In this document: positions 7,008 to 14,954 of the stretch, piece by piece
How the letters are laid out: every line of letters starts with the position of its first letter
Numbering within the stretch: position 1 is the stretch's first letter
Source of the DNA: Alphaproteobacteria bacterium
GTDB lineage: Bacteria; Pseudomonadota; Alphaproteobacteria; Micavibrionales; Micavibrionaceae
DNA: 17,452 nucleotides
Reading direction: 5' to 3'
Assembly: GCA_023140905.1 (NCBI GenBank)
Contig: JAGLKS010000196.1
Location: 1-17,452, forward strand
Program-made: the position numbers and the translations under genes
Notes under the pieces: generated by a model
What the model saw: only the letters and a program-made list of their open reading frames with translations
Told to the model about the DNA's origin: nothing
Database searches by the model: none

Positions 7008-8927
7008 CTATAACTTCAGAGGGCGACGATCCCCGGAGAAAGTCTTATACAAATCTCTGTCCGTATTATGAATAGTATCATTCGTCAAGTTAACCAAAGT
7101 CACCTTCAGAAAGATTACAAGCTCCGTCTTACTTATAGACCCTGAATTCCCCTTAAACAGGTTGCCCAATAAAGGAACCTCACCAAGCACAGGTACAGCT
7201 TGCTGCTCATTAGCAACCCTGTCCTGAAGAAGCCCTCCCATTACAATAGGCTGACCGGAATTAACTTTGATTACAGTGTCAATTTCCTGCACATTCACTT
7301 CAGGAATTGACGAAGTAATCCCCATACCAGCAGCCGCAGCAACATACAATATAGCCGGATCTTCCACAGTACCAACTACCCTCGTTATTGTCGGACGGAT
7401 ATGTACAGAAATTGTCCGGTCATCAAGATTAATAGACGGTTGAACATTAATTAGAACCCCTTCAGGAACAGTCTTAATCTCACTGTCAATATCCGTGCTT
7501 TGATCACCGGTATCATCGTCAGTCTCGGTGTCAACATCAAGATCAAAGAAAACCCTGTTTGTTGCGACATTCAACACAGCAGATTGGTTGTTAAGAACGG
7601 TCAAACGTGGGCTAGCCAATGCCCGCACAGTTCCAAATCCAGATATAGCCTGAACTAAAGTTCTAAAGTCGCTACCTACAATTCCCGTAACAAAATTAGT
7701 GTTTGCAGCAACAGTTCCACTTGCCGGTAACGTATCCAAAGCACCGGCACCGTACTCTTTAAATAAGTTCATATAAGATGCACCGGCACTTGTATAAAAA
7801 TTAGCCATGACATCCCCGCTATTAAGAAGCTGCCAATCTATACCGTTAATATATTCATCAAATAAACTAACTTCAAAAATCTTCGCCTCAACAAGAACCT
7901 GAGCTGTAACAGTACGTTTCAATTCTCTTAAATACTCTTCAACATGATTTTGCACTTTCTCGGAAGCATAAACATTAATCAGTCCAGCTTGCTTATTCAT
8001 GCTAAAGCTCATCTCTGAGCCACTGTCTTCCTGACTCCCGCTTTCACTTTCAATCGGGTCAACCGGCAAAGACTCAACACGCAACACAGCTTCAGGCGGC
8101 TGTACATTCACTGTACTATTCTCACCATTTTGTGAAATTTGCTGACTAGCTTGTGGAGAAACCGCCGCGACTTCAGGGTTTTGTTCAATAGCAGAAATAC
8201 GCGGATCATTTTTAGTTCTAAGTGTTTTTCCTGTTCCACTACCTAAAATCTGAGCCAAATTCACATCCAACTCGCCCCAAAAATCGGAGGTACTATCCGT
8301 GCTTGCAGAATACGCAGAACCGGTATCCGTGCCTTCTCCTGAGACAACAGAAATACTTGTACTTACAGACCCTGTATTAGAGCGAATAAAACTCAAGTAA
8401 TCAACTTTATATGTCTTGATGTAAGGTGTGTCCACCTCAACACGCAAGAACTGATCTTCCAGTTTATAGCGCAAACCTGCAACATTCGCGATACGATCAA
8501 TAACAACATCCAAAGGCTTGTTACGAGCTGTAAAAATAATTGCACCATGAATATTAGGATCAAGTTCCAAATCATATTCAGCCTGCTGCGCTAATTCATA
8601 CAAAACATCCCGCAAAGGAACAGACTGATTTACTGACACAGAAACAATCGGCATAGAGCGCATAGTTTCCGGTGTCAGAGAAATATAGGGCTGCAAATCA
8701 GGAATTGAAGCATTTCGAGACGCTATAGACTCGGTTTCTTCCGTTTCAGGCAACCGCTCTGCTAAGCCATCCCTAAAATCTTGAAGCTCCATATTTGATG
8801 CACGATCCGCTTTCGTATAATTTGCAGTAAGGTCACAAGACGACAAAATCAACGACGATACAACAAACAACGAAAATGTGCATATAACATAAGAAAAACG
8901 TACTGACGAATGCATATAGGAAAACAT
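7008..8927 (-). CDS. mshL: Type IV pilus outer-membrane secretin, MshL type
   Basis: This 639-residue protein should form the multimeric outer-membrane pore through which the pilus passes. A signal peptide ends in the lipobox LSSC, so Cys31 is the likely lipidated residue. An STN-type domain (about 96-165, around PLRDVLYELAQQAEYDLELD) is followed by KTYKVDYLSFIR, the stretch typical of MshL. Then come a Ser/Thr/Gly-rich linker (183-216), a further low-complexity Gln/Glu/Ser-rich stretch (245-308), an N-domain with LINVYASEKVQNHVEEYL (316-333), and the C-terminal secretin domain (about 430-612) ending with SGQPIVMGGLL, VPVLGEVPLLGNLF and KTELVIFLKV. An acidic insert at 462-483 is unusual. GGAG lies 11 bases before the ATG; Met5 is an alternative start. 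It follows pilU after a 218-base gap and probably has its own promoter. Confidence 0.93.
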   Translation of the reverse strand: MFSYMHSSVRFSYVICTFSLFVVSSLILSSCDLTANYTKADRASNMELQDFRDGLAERLPETEETESIASRNASIPDLQPYISLTPETMRSMPIVSVSVNQSVPLRDVLYELAQQAEYDLELDPNIHGAIIFTARNKPLDVVIDRIANVAGLRYKLEDQFLRVEVDTPYIKTYKVDYLSFIRSNTGSVSTSISVVSGEGTDTGSAYSASTDSTSDFWGELDVNLAQILGSGTGKTLRTKNDPRISAIEQNPEVAAVSPQASQQISQNGENSTVNVQPPEAVLRVESLPVDPIESESGSQEDSGSEMSFSMNKQAGLINVYASEKVQNHVEEYLRELKRTVTAQVLVEAKIFEVSLFDEYINGIDWQLLNSGDVMANFYTSAGASYMNLFKEYGAGALDTLPASGTVAANTNFVTGIVGSDFRTLVQAISGFGTVRALASPRLTVLNNQSAVLNVATNRVFFDLDVDTETDDDTGDQSTDIDSEIKTVPEGVLINVQPSINLDDRTISVHIRPTITRVVGTVEDPAILYVAAAAGMGITSSIPEVNVQEIDTVIKVNSGQPIVMGGLLQDRVANEQQAVPVLGEVPLLGNLFKGNSGSISKTELVIFLKVTLVNLTNDTIHNTDRDLYKTFSGDRRPLKL

Positions 8928-9004
8928 GATTCAGATTACTCCAAAGTCCCAGATATAAATCATAAAGGTATAATTAGTATAAATATATTGTCATGAGAAA
9001 CACA

Positions 9005-9043
9005 GTGCGAACGCACCAAAACCGATTCTACATAGGTATTATA
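9005..9043 (-). promoter_or_regulatory. Possible mshL promoter with operator-like palindrome
   Basis: In the 218-base gap between pilU and mshL the minus strand has a perfect TATAAT (9038-9043), but no good -35 box 16-18 bases upstream. About 22 bases downstream lies GTGCG-AA-CGCAC (9005-9016), a five-base inverted repeat that could be an operator or a small RNA hairpin. Activator dependence would explain the missing -35 box. The rest of the gap is AT-rich with nothing else recognised. Confidence 0.35.
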
Positions 9044-9145
9044 AGTGGAAAAATTACGAAACGCCATGGTTTCTTTTACTTTTTAAACAACTAAAAATTA
9101 GTATAGTCTATGAGATATAATAATTATTGCCGCGCAATTTATAAA

Positions 9146-10288
9146 TTATTCACTTAAATAAATTCTCGAGGTGTCGATTGTTTCCAAGCCACTTCGATCA
9201 CCCGGACCGGATTGTTTCACAAGCTTTGCCTGCTCTACCTTAATTTTCATGTCCGATGGCCTGTCCGAATTCGTAATAGCGGTATCTTCTGTAATCTTAT
9301 CATCCACGAATAACCGCATAAGCGACTGGTCAAAAGTCTGCATTCCGATAGAATTATTCTGCTCCATCACATCATGGATTTTTCCGATTTCTCCTTTCAA
9401 AATCAACTCGCGAACCAAACCTTGATTAATCATAATCTCAATAGCCGGAACCATTTCACCAGAAGAACTGGGCAATAATCGCTGAGATACTATAGCCTTA
9501 AGATTCATCGATAAGTTTAAACGAATTTGATTGTGAAAATCTTCAGGAAATAAGTTAACAACGCGCTCAATCGCCTGATATGCGTTATTCGTATGTATTG
9601 TTGCCAGACATAAATGTCCGGTTTCAGAAATTGTCAAAGCCTGTTCCATCACATCACGGTCACGAATTTCTCCTACCAGAATAACATCAGGGCGCTGACG
9701 CAAAGAATTTTTCATTGCCGTCGAATAAGACTCTGTATCAACACCGATTTCACGCTGAGTTACAACACAGCCCTGATGATCGTGATAATATTCAATCGGG
9801 TCTTCAATCGTAATAATATGTCCCTTGGAATTTTTATTGCGGTGGTTAACCATCGCCGCCAATGTCGTCGATTTACCCGAACCTGTTGGGCCGGTTACCA
9901 TAATCAGCCCTCTTTTTTCCATAGATAAACGTGCCAAAATTTCCGGCAAACACAGATCTTTAAAACTTGGGATACTTGAGATAATCCGTCTAATAACTAG
10001 CGCAGAAGACTGCCTTTGGCGCAAAACATTAACACGGAAACGTCCATGTTTACCCATATCCAGCGCCGTATTAAGTTCCATTTGTGTTTCAAAATCACGC
10101 CGCTGACGATTTGTTAGAACTGAAGCCAATATTTCTTCAATTTCATCAGCACTCATCGGCTTATCTTCAAGCTCAATAAACTCACTTTCACCACGTAATG
10201 TCGGGGGAAACCCCACCGTCAGATATATATCCGATGCTTTATGCGTCTCCATAGCACTTAAATACTCAAAAATTAGTGGTGTATTCAA
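9146..10288 (-). CDS. pilU: Type IV pilus retraction ATPase PilU
   Basis: PilU is the second retraction motor protein of type IV pili, a cytoplasmic hexameric ATPase that assists PilT. Of the 380 residues, the N-terminal PAS-like domain contains KASDIYLTVGFPPTLRG (17-33). The core has Walker A GPTGSGKS (133-140), the Asp box ITIEDPIEYYH (159-169), Walker B DVILVGEIRD (201-210) and the His box HLCLATIHTNNA (225-236). MNLKAIVSQRLLP (261-273) and the replacement of the PilT AIRNLIRE motif by LVRELILKG (291-299) favour PilU over PilT. The start appears to be TTG, overlapping the pilT stop by four bases (TTGA), which suggests translational coupling. An in-frame ATG at codon 13 would remove conserved N-terminal residues. 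The C-terminal tail after about 340 is basic and variable. Confidence 0.92.
   Translation of the reverse strand: MNTPLIFEYLSAMETHKASDIYLTVGFPPTLRGESEFIELEDKPMSADEIEEILASVLTNRQRRDFETQMELNTALDMGKHGRFRVNVLRQRQSSALVIRRIISSIPSFKDLCLPEILARLSMEKRGLIMVTGPTGSGKSTTLAAMVNHRNKNSKGHIITIEDPIEYYHDHQGCVVTQREIGVDTESYSTAMKNSLRQRPDVILVGEIRDRDVMEQALTISETGHLCLATIHTNNAYQAIERVVNLFPEDFHNQIRLNLSMNLKAIVSQRLLPSSSGEMVPAIEIMINQGLVRELILKGEIGKIHDVMEQNNSIGMQTFDQSLMRLFVDDKITEDTAITNSDRPSDMKIKVEQAKLVKQSGPGDRSGLETIDTSRIYLSE
9870..9895. repeat. 26-base exact repeat, copy in the pilU P-loop
   Basis: The minus-strand bases coding TGPTGSGKS in pilU are identical over 26 positions to 11063-11088 in pilT, including every third codon position. 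The flanks diverge at once. Confidence 0.85.
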
Positions 10289-11472
10289 AACGAGTACCCC
10301 TCTTCTTTTTTGCTGCTACTTCCGCTAGATTTTTTTTTACTCCCACTGCCGGTTGCTTTCGGAGAAGGATCATCTTCATAAGATATTTTTCCGCCACCAA
10401 AGGCTCCGGCAGCATAATCCTCGTCGCGCTCGTCATCCTCTTCCGAGGTTTTAATTAACACACGCCGAGCTTCGTCTTTGTCAATAACGCCAGCCTCCAA
10501 CAAATCACTGATTGCATCATCCATAGTAATCATTCCATAACGCGATCCGGTTTGCATCATCGAATACATTTGTGGGATTTGGTTTTCACGAATCAAGTTA
10601 CGTACAGCATTCGTCCCAACCAGAATCTCAAAAGCACCAACACGCCCAGAACCATCTGCACGCCGTAACAAGGATTGTGAAACGACTCCCTGAATCGAGC
10701 TGGAAAGCATCGCACGCACCATCTCTTTATCCCCAGTCGGAAACACATCAATTATACGATCAATTGTCTTAGCCGCAGAATTAGAGTGCAACGTTCCATA
10801 GACCAAGTGTCCTGTTTCCGCAGCGGTCAGAGCAAGAGAAATCGTTTCATGATCGCGCATTTCTCCCACTAGAATAACATCAGGATCTTCACGCAATGCA
10901 CTTTTTAATGCCCGCGCAAAGGTCTTTGTATCTTGTCCAACCTCACGGTGATTAACTAAAGATCTTTTGGAGTTATGAAAGAATTCGACAGGATCTTCAA
11001 CAGTAAGAATATGCTTAGCCTGATTCATATTAATATAATTAATCAAAGAAGCCAGCGTTGTTGATTTACCCGAACCTGTTGGGCCGGTCACAAGAACTAT
11101 ACCTTTCTCAAGTTCAGCAAATCGGCGCATAATCGGAGGAAGATCAAGCTCTTCTATTGTTGGAATTTCAGTTGGGATTGTCCGAAATACAGCCGCTGTT
11201 CCCAAGCGCGTTGTAAAACCATTAACACGAAAACGAGCTTTTTCTCCTAAAGCAATCGCAAAATCCAGCTCCATATTCTTTTCATATTCCGCACGCTGCT
11301 CTTCCGTCATAATCGAGTAAAGCATTGCACGAATATCATCACTGCCTAAAGCCTCTCCTTTTACGCGCTTAAGATGACCACTCACGCGAATAATAGGCGG
11401 ATTCCCTGAACTTAAATGCAAATCGGATGCATCATTTTGCATCGTAAATGCTAATAGCTGTGTTAAATCCAC
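10285..11472 (-). CDS. pilT: Type IV pilus retraction ATPase PilT
   Basis: PilT depolymerises the pilus by driving pilin subunits back into the inner membrane. I place the start at the GTG at 11472: AAAGGAG (11481-11487) stands eight bases upstream, and the resulting N-terminus, MDLTQLLAFTMQNDASDLHL, matches the family. A GTG at 11499 would add nine untypical residues. With 395 residues the order is Walker A GPTGSGKS (130-137), Asp box TVEDPVEFFH (157-166), Walker B DVILVGEMRD (198-207), His box HLVYGTLHSNSA (222-233) and AVRNLIREN (289-297), the PilT-specific motif. Typical PilT is near 345 residues. Here about 50 extra residues form a tail, first acidic, then Gly-rich, then Ser/Lys-rich and ending KKEEGYSF. 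pilU overlaps the stop by four bases. A promoter candidate lies upstream. Confidence 0.95.
   Translation of the reverse strand: MDLTQLLAFTMQNDASDLHLSSGNPPIIRVSGHLKRVKGEALGSDDIRAMLYSIMTEEQRAEYEKNMELDFAIALGEKARFRVNGFTTRLGTAAVFRTIPTEIPTIEELDLPPIMRRFAELEKGIVLVTGPTGSGKSTTLASLINYINMNQAKHILTVEDPVEFFHNSKRSLVNHREVGQDTKTFARALKSALREDPDVILVGEMRDHETISLALTAAETGHLVYGTLHSNSAAKTIDRIIDVFPTGDKEMVRAMLSSSIQGVVSQSLLRRADGSGRVGAFEILVGTNAVRNLIRENQIPQMYSMMQTGSRYGMITMDDAISDLLEAGVIDKDEARRVLIKTSEEDDERDEDYAAGAFGGGKISYEDDPSPKATGSGSKKKSSGSSSKKEEGYSF
11063..11088. repeat. 26-base exact repeat, copy in the pilT P-loop
   Basis: This is the partner of the copy at 9870-9895. Both encode TGPTGSGKS in the same frame and on the same strand, about 1.2 kb apart. 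Confidence 0.85.
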
Positions 11473-11480
11473 CGTTACTA

Positions 11481-11487
11481 CTCCTTT
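11481..11487 (-). promoter_or_regulatory. Ribosome-binding site deciding the pilT start
   Basis: AAAGGAG on the minus strand lies eight bases before GTG at 11472 and inside the longer open frame that begins at 11499. It supports the shorter protein. Confidence 0.8.
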
Positions 11488-11534
11488 ATTACCAAACACT
11501 CAAAAACAACAAAGACTCATTTTCCGATAAAAAT

Positions 11535-11563
11535 ATTATACTCTGACTTTATGGTTCATCTAA
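11535..11563 (-). promoter_or_regulatory. Candidate sigma-70 promoter for pilTU
   Basis: On the minus strand TTAGAT (11558-11563) and a perfect TATAAT (11535-11540) are separated by 17 bases, in the 117-base space between the pilD stop and the pilT GTG. The -35 box matches only half of the consensus. A start near 11528 would give a leader of about 55 bases. Confidence 0.5.
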
Positions 11564-11589
11564 AAAATGAAGCAAATACAAAAAATTTG

Positions 11590-12390
11590 CTAAAACAATA
11601 TAGCACTATCTCCCGTAGTTATAAAAGATTCCTGATACAACAACATCAGAAAAAAAGCAGCTATCAAGGAAGGTCCGAAAGGAAAAACCTCTTGTCCTCG
11701 AACCAACCGCCAAAATAATGCAAAACCAAAAGCCAGAACACCGGAAAGAATTAAAAAATAGGGTAATGCCGCAAGCCCCAACCACAGTCCGGCTACAGCA
11801 AAAAATTTCACGTCACCAAACCCTAAACTTTCTTTATTCAGAACCCATCCGACCAGAGCACCGACACTCCATGACAAAAAACTAAATAAGAATGCAGCAA
11901 AAATATAATTTATTGCAAGATCGGCCCCATCCGCCCCGGCAAAACCTTCAACACTCCATAAATATAATAACCGAAGCATTCCTAGAACAAAAAGCACCAA
12001 AATAAGCTGATTAGGCAAAATCATATGTTTTAAATCTATCAAAGCCAATGCCACTAAGAAAGGAATAGCAATACAAGCAAGCCCTCCCAAGACAGTAAAC
12101 CCATAGGAATAGTAAGCAGCCAGACACAATCCAGCGCAACTCAGCTCGACCAACGGATAAAATATCGGAATTTTATTGCTACAATGACGGCATTTCCCGC
12201 CACTTAAACACCAAGAGAAAAACGGAAATAAATCACGACATCTCAAGACACTGCCACATGAAGGGCAAGAAGAACGTTTTGTCCCCCAAGAAATATCACG
12301 CGGCACCCGGTAAATAAGGGCAGTCGCGAAACTACCGAATATCAATCCCAAGAAAAGCACTACAAAAATTTCAGCTATAATATCCATCAT
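11590..12390 (-). CDS. pilD: Prepilin peptidase and N-methyltransferase PilD
   Basis: PilD is the inner-membrane aspartyl protease (A24 family) that cleaves prepilin leaders and N-methylates the mature subunit. Counting 266 residues from the ATG at 12390, the N-terminal GSFATALIYRVPRD motif (19-32) precedes a cytoplasmic zinc module with CPSC (42-45) and CRHC (67-70), the hallmark of bifunctional enzymes. The two catalytic aspartates are Asp119 in ALIDLKHMILPN and Asp193 in GFGDVKFF. FPFGP is at 236-240. Several membrane helices surround these. The frame continues upstream to a TTG at 12423 with a weak AGG before it; that start adds 11 residues (MLWVKARITRG) and cannot be excluded. The natural substrate encoded here is the prepilin at 3281-3982. 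It sits between a TPR gene and pilT. Confidence 0.94.
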   Translation of the reverse strand: MMDIIAEIFVVLFLGLIFGSFATALIYRVPRDISWGTKRSSCPSCGSVLRCRDLFPFFSWCLSGGKCRHCSNKIPIFYPLVELSCAGLCLAAYYSYGFTVLGGLACIAIPFLVALALIDLKHMILPNQLILVLFVLGMLRLLYLWSVEGFAGADGADLAINYIFAAFLFSFLSWSVGALVGWVLNKESLGFGDVKFFAVAGLWLGLAALPYFLILSGVLAFGFALFWRLVRGQEVFPFGPSLIAAFFLMLLYQESFITTGDSAILF

Positions 12391-12450
12391 ACCCCGCGTT
12401 ATCCGCGCTTTAACCCACAACAAAACAAACCTGACTAATAAAAAAGCCGA

Positions 12451-13377
12451 CTAACGAAGTTGAGCCAACCGCTCATAGACAACCTCCCGCGGGATAGAAC
12501 GTCCACCCCCGTTTATAGTGTCAATTTCCAGTGCTTTCTCATAATATGAAATGGCTTGTTTTTTATCCCCTGCTTTATCAGCAATCACAGCCATATTAAA
12601 TACATGGTTTGCATTAGCCGGTTCCATACTCGCAGCAACACCAAGATATTTAATAGCGTCTTGTGTTTCACCAAGAGATGCATAACAAACAGCAATCTGT
12701 GCCGTTAAACCAACGTTACTCTTATGGTCCACATGTAAATCCAATAATTGTCTTAGCGCAATAGAAGGAAAGCGTGTTGAAAGAAGACCAAGCATATTAA
12801 TTTTCACTTCAAGGTTATCCGGTGCCACTTCCGATAACTCTTCATACATCCCCATAGCTTCTTCAAACCACCCAAGCTTTTGCAGCACAACAGCACGTCC
12901 CATAAGAACACGAGGATCTTTCTTATTTTTCTCATAAAGCACATCAAATAACGATAAAGCGGAATCATAACGGCCCAAAGCCATTGCACGTTCAGCCGAT
13001 ACTAAATGAGCTTCTTTTGTATCAGGTTCATAATTCTTTTTTACAATCACTAATTTTGAAGCAGGTTGAAGAACAGGATTTACAGGATTCGGACCACCGC
13101 GTGCCATTTCGCCTTGCGGTACTAAGTCCTCTGCATCAAAAAACATTTGATTGTTAAAGGCCTTGTTTTTCGACTGCGCCTCTTCCGCAGCATTATCATA
13201 TTCAAAAACATGAGGATCCGCCTCTCCTTGTGCACTAACATCAGCATCAGAACCGGTACCTGACGAAACCTCAGACAAAGCACCTTGGGCTATTGCCGGT
13301 ATTATACCCAGCGTCACATATGCACATAAAAAAACAGCACTATACAGAATAAAAGTGAATACACGGAACACAGACAT
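12451..13377 (-). CDS. Exported tetratricopeptide repeat protein of the pilus locus
   Basis: This 308-residue protein begins with a hydrophobic segment (about 7-29) that looks like a signal peptide with a possible cleavage site after AIA (28-30). If it is not cleaved, this is a membrane anchor. A low-complexity acidic stretch (35-105) follows. From about 121 to 290 there are four to five TPR units, for example SAERAMALGRYDSALSLFDVLYE, RAVVLQKLGWFEEAMGMYEEL and NMAVIADKAGDKKQAISYYEKALEID. TPR proteins of this kind assist secretin assembly (PilF/PilW pilotins) or belong to MSHA systems (MshN). Residues before the cleavage site do not form a lipobox, so a classical lipoprotein pilotin is unlikely. 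It lies between the ABC ATPase and pilD genes. GGAAG stands about 11 bases before the ATG. The role is inferred from architecture and place. Confidence 0.85.
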   Translation of the reverse strand: MSVFRVFTFILYSAVFLCAYVTLGIIPAIAQGALSEVSSGTGSDADVSAQGEADPHVFEYDNAAEEAQSKNKAFNNQMFFDAEDLVPQGEMARGGPNPVNPVLQPASKLVIVKKNYEPDTKEAHLVSAERAMALGRYDSALSLFDVLYEKNKKDPRVLMGRAVVLQKLGWFEEAMGMYEELSEVAPDNLEVKINMLGLLSTRFPSIALRQLLDLHVDHKSNVGLTAQIAVCYASLGETQDAIKYLGVAASMEPANANHVFNMAVIADKAGDKKQAISYYEKALEIDTINGGGRSIPREVVYERLAQLR

Positions 13378-13415
13378 AACAACAAATCTTCCAATGATTA
13401 ATAATGCGAGAAAGC

Positions 13416-13437
13416 GCAGATTTCAGAACAAATCTGC
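13416..13437. promoter_or_regulatory. Hairpin upstream of the TPR protein gene
   Basis: GCAGATTT (13416-13423) and AAATCTGC (13430-13437) form a perfect eight-pair stem with a six-base loop in the 113-base gap between the ABC ATPase stop and the TPR start. No T-run follows on the transcribed (minus) strand, so it is more likely a processing, stability or operator element than a terminator. Confidence 0.45.
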
Positions 13438-13490
13438 AGAAAAAGAAAATACACAGCGAATCAACTACGTACCTAACTTGGGTTATAGTA

Positions 13491-14243
13491 TCATACTAAG
13501 CAATACTGCTCAATAAATTCGAGGTAGGCTTGTTCAAGATATCCCTTATTTGTGCGCTTTTTAAGCTCATCTGGAGTGCCAATATAACAAATCTTCCCTC
13601 CATGCAATATCGCCACACGATCACAGATTTCATCCATATCAGCTAATATATGAGAACTAAGAAATATGGTGCGTTCATGGGACCGTATATCTAAAATCAT
13701 CCTCTTAACCAATGCACGTGCCTGAGGGTCCAAACCACTCATAGGCTCATCAAGAATAAACAAAGAGCACCCGGTCAATAACGTTCCCATAAGCCCAAGC
13801 TTCTGACGCATTCCCTTTGAGTATGTGTGCATCCTACGGTCTAATGCTTGTGTATCCAAAGCTAATTTATGTGCCGTCTCAATCACATCCTGACGATTAA
13901 ACGGGCGTTTATAAAGCTCAAGCGAGAATTTTATAAACTCCATCCCCGTTAGAAACCACGGTGGCTCAAACTTTTCAGGCAGATACGCTAATTTTGCCTT
14001 ACTTTCCTGTGAGGTCTTGTCTTTCCCAAAAATAAAAATATCTCCGTCACGTTGCCGGCGAAGACCTAACACCGCTTTAATCATGGTTGTTTTTCCAGCA
14101 CCATTCAGCCCCATCAATCCGAATATTTCGCCGCCGCATAATTCCAGATTAATGTCCTCAATAACCGGAATATCGGTGTAAGAGACGCTAACGTCCTTTA
14201 AAATAAGAGGAGAAGATACATCACCATCGCGCTGTTTTGTCAT
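13491..14243 (-). CDS. ABC transporter ATPase of the pilus locus
   Basis: This is a single 250-residue ABC nucleotide-binding subunit. Walker A GLNGAGKT (45-52), Q-loop region around YLPEKFEPPWF (87-97), signature YSKGMRQKLG (141-150), Walker B LFILDEP (161-167), D-loop SGLD (169-172) and the switch His198 in SSHILADMDEICDR are all present, so it should be active. The YSKGMRQ signature is of the kind seen with ABC-2 permeases and Gld-type exporters. I chose the ATG at 14243: AGGG lies nine bases upstream, whereas the TTG at 14249 has only three bases of spacing. No permease is adjacent. The only candidate is encoded at 6200-6961 on the same strand. Its position between alignment-complex and TPR genes suggests a role in pilus building, as PilH has in Myxococcus; the substrate is unknown. 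Confidence 0.9.
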   Translation of the reverse strand: MTKQRDGDVSSPLILKDVSVSYTDIPVIEDINLELCGGEIFGLMGLNGAGKTTMIKAVLGLRRQRDGDIFIFGKDKTSQESKAKLAYLPEKFEPPWFLTGMEFIKFSLELYKRPFNRQDVIETAHKLALDTQALDRRMHTYSKGMRQKLGLMGTLLTGCSLFILDEPMSGLDPQARALVKRMILDIRSHERTIFLSSHILADMDEICDRVAILHGGKICYIGTPDELKKRTNKGYLEQAYLEFIEQYCLV

Positions 14244-14302
14244 AAACAATAGCCCTACTATGTCTAAAAATTTAAAGAGAAATGATACCGTAATCCCAAT
14301 TT

Positions 14303-14947
14303 TTAACCGGGAAGAAAAATCCTCATATCCAGATTAAATCGCTGATGTGCTCGAAGACGCAAAGGGAAAATTTGATCCGTATAGTCATCAAACCACTTAA
14401 CCTCTATATAATCCTCATATACTTGCAGATCAAGAGCTTCCACGGGAAGAGCGTCCGGAGTCACACGTTTACCATTCAACCAGATTGTCCAATCATTTTC
14501 ACCATTATAAACAATTCCACCCAAAGTTACATAACGCCGTTTCGGATCAAATTTCAATTGCCGACCTTCTTCCAGCGCTTTTAACTCTTCTGCGCTAAGA
14601 GGCCGTGCTTTACCATGGGAATTCTTGGCGTCAATAATTGACTGGTGTTGCCAATAAGTGAAAAATAACGAAGGCATTTTATCAATCGAAGCATCCCAGC
14701 TTTTATTAATCTTTTCTGTTAGTTGTAAAATTTTTACTTCTCTAGCAACCTTAAAATCATTTACTTCCACCGCAGAATCACTATCAGCCTCTTCAGTATC
14801 AATGGCAACATCTTCAGACTGGAATACGCTTTCAATACTATCCTGTCGTGCGTAAGCAACGCCACCAGCGACCCACATACAAAAAAACATGCCTACAAGA
14901 ACAGCGGCTAACACCATGTCCATTATTGCAAATCTTTTGTGTTTCAC
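14303..14947 (-). CDS. PilP/MshK/GspB-like inner-membrane protein
   Basis: This 214-residue protein is anchored by one helix (about 11-29). A Glu/Asp-rich linker (38-65), a helical stretch (65-130) and a small C-terminal beta domain (about 137-214) follow. That domain, around RRYVTLGGIVYNGENDWTI and WLNGKRVTPDA, then VYEDYIEVKWFD, resembles the C-terminal folds of PilP, MshK and GspB/GspC, which link the inner-membrane complex to the secretin. The similarity is my reading of pattern, not a database match. Its place after the PilO-like gene is exactly where PilP or MshK is expected. I chose GTG at 14947 because GGAAGGGAG stands seven bases upstream; a TTG at 14971 overlapping the preceding stop has no such site. 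PilP is usually a lipoprotein, but no lipobox is seen here. Confidence 0.78.
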   Translation of the reverse strand: MKHKRFAIMDMVLAAVLVGMFFCMWVAGGVAYARQDSIESVFQSEDVAIDTEEADSDSAVEVNDFKVAREVKILQLTEKINKSWDASIDKMPSLFFTYWQHQSIIDAKNSHGKARPLSAEELKALEEGRQLKFDPKRRYVTLGGIVYNGENDWTIWLNGKRVTPDALPVEALDLQVYEDYIEVKWFDDYTDQIFPLRLRAHQRFNLDMRIFLPG

Positions 14948-14954
14948 TTTAATA

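Noticed and set aside
9050..9145. A possible terminator after pilU
   Set aside because: Only AT-rich inverted repeats and a four-pair TTGC/GCAA stem are seen, with no following T-run.
9614..10106. Plus-strand open frames opposite pilU
   Set aside because: They are antisense shadows of a conserved ATPase gene; the translations are unstructured and have no ribosome-binding sites of note.
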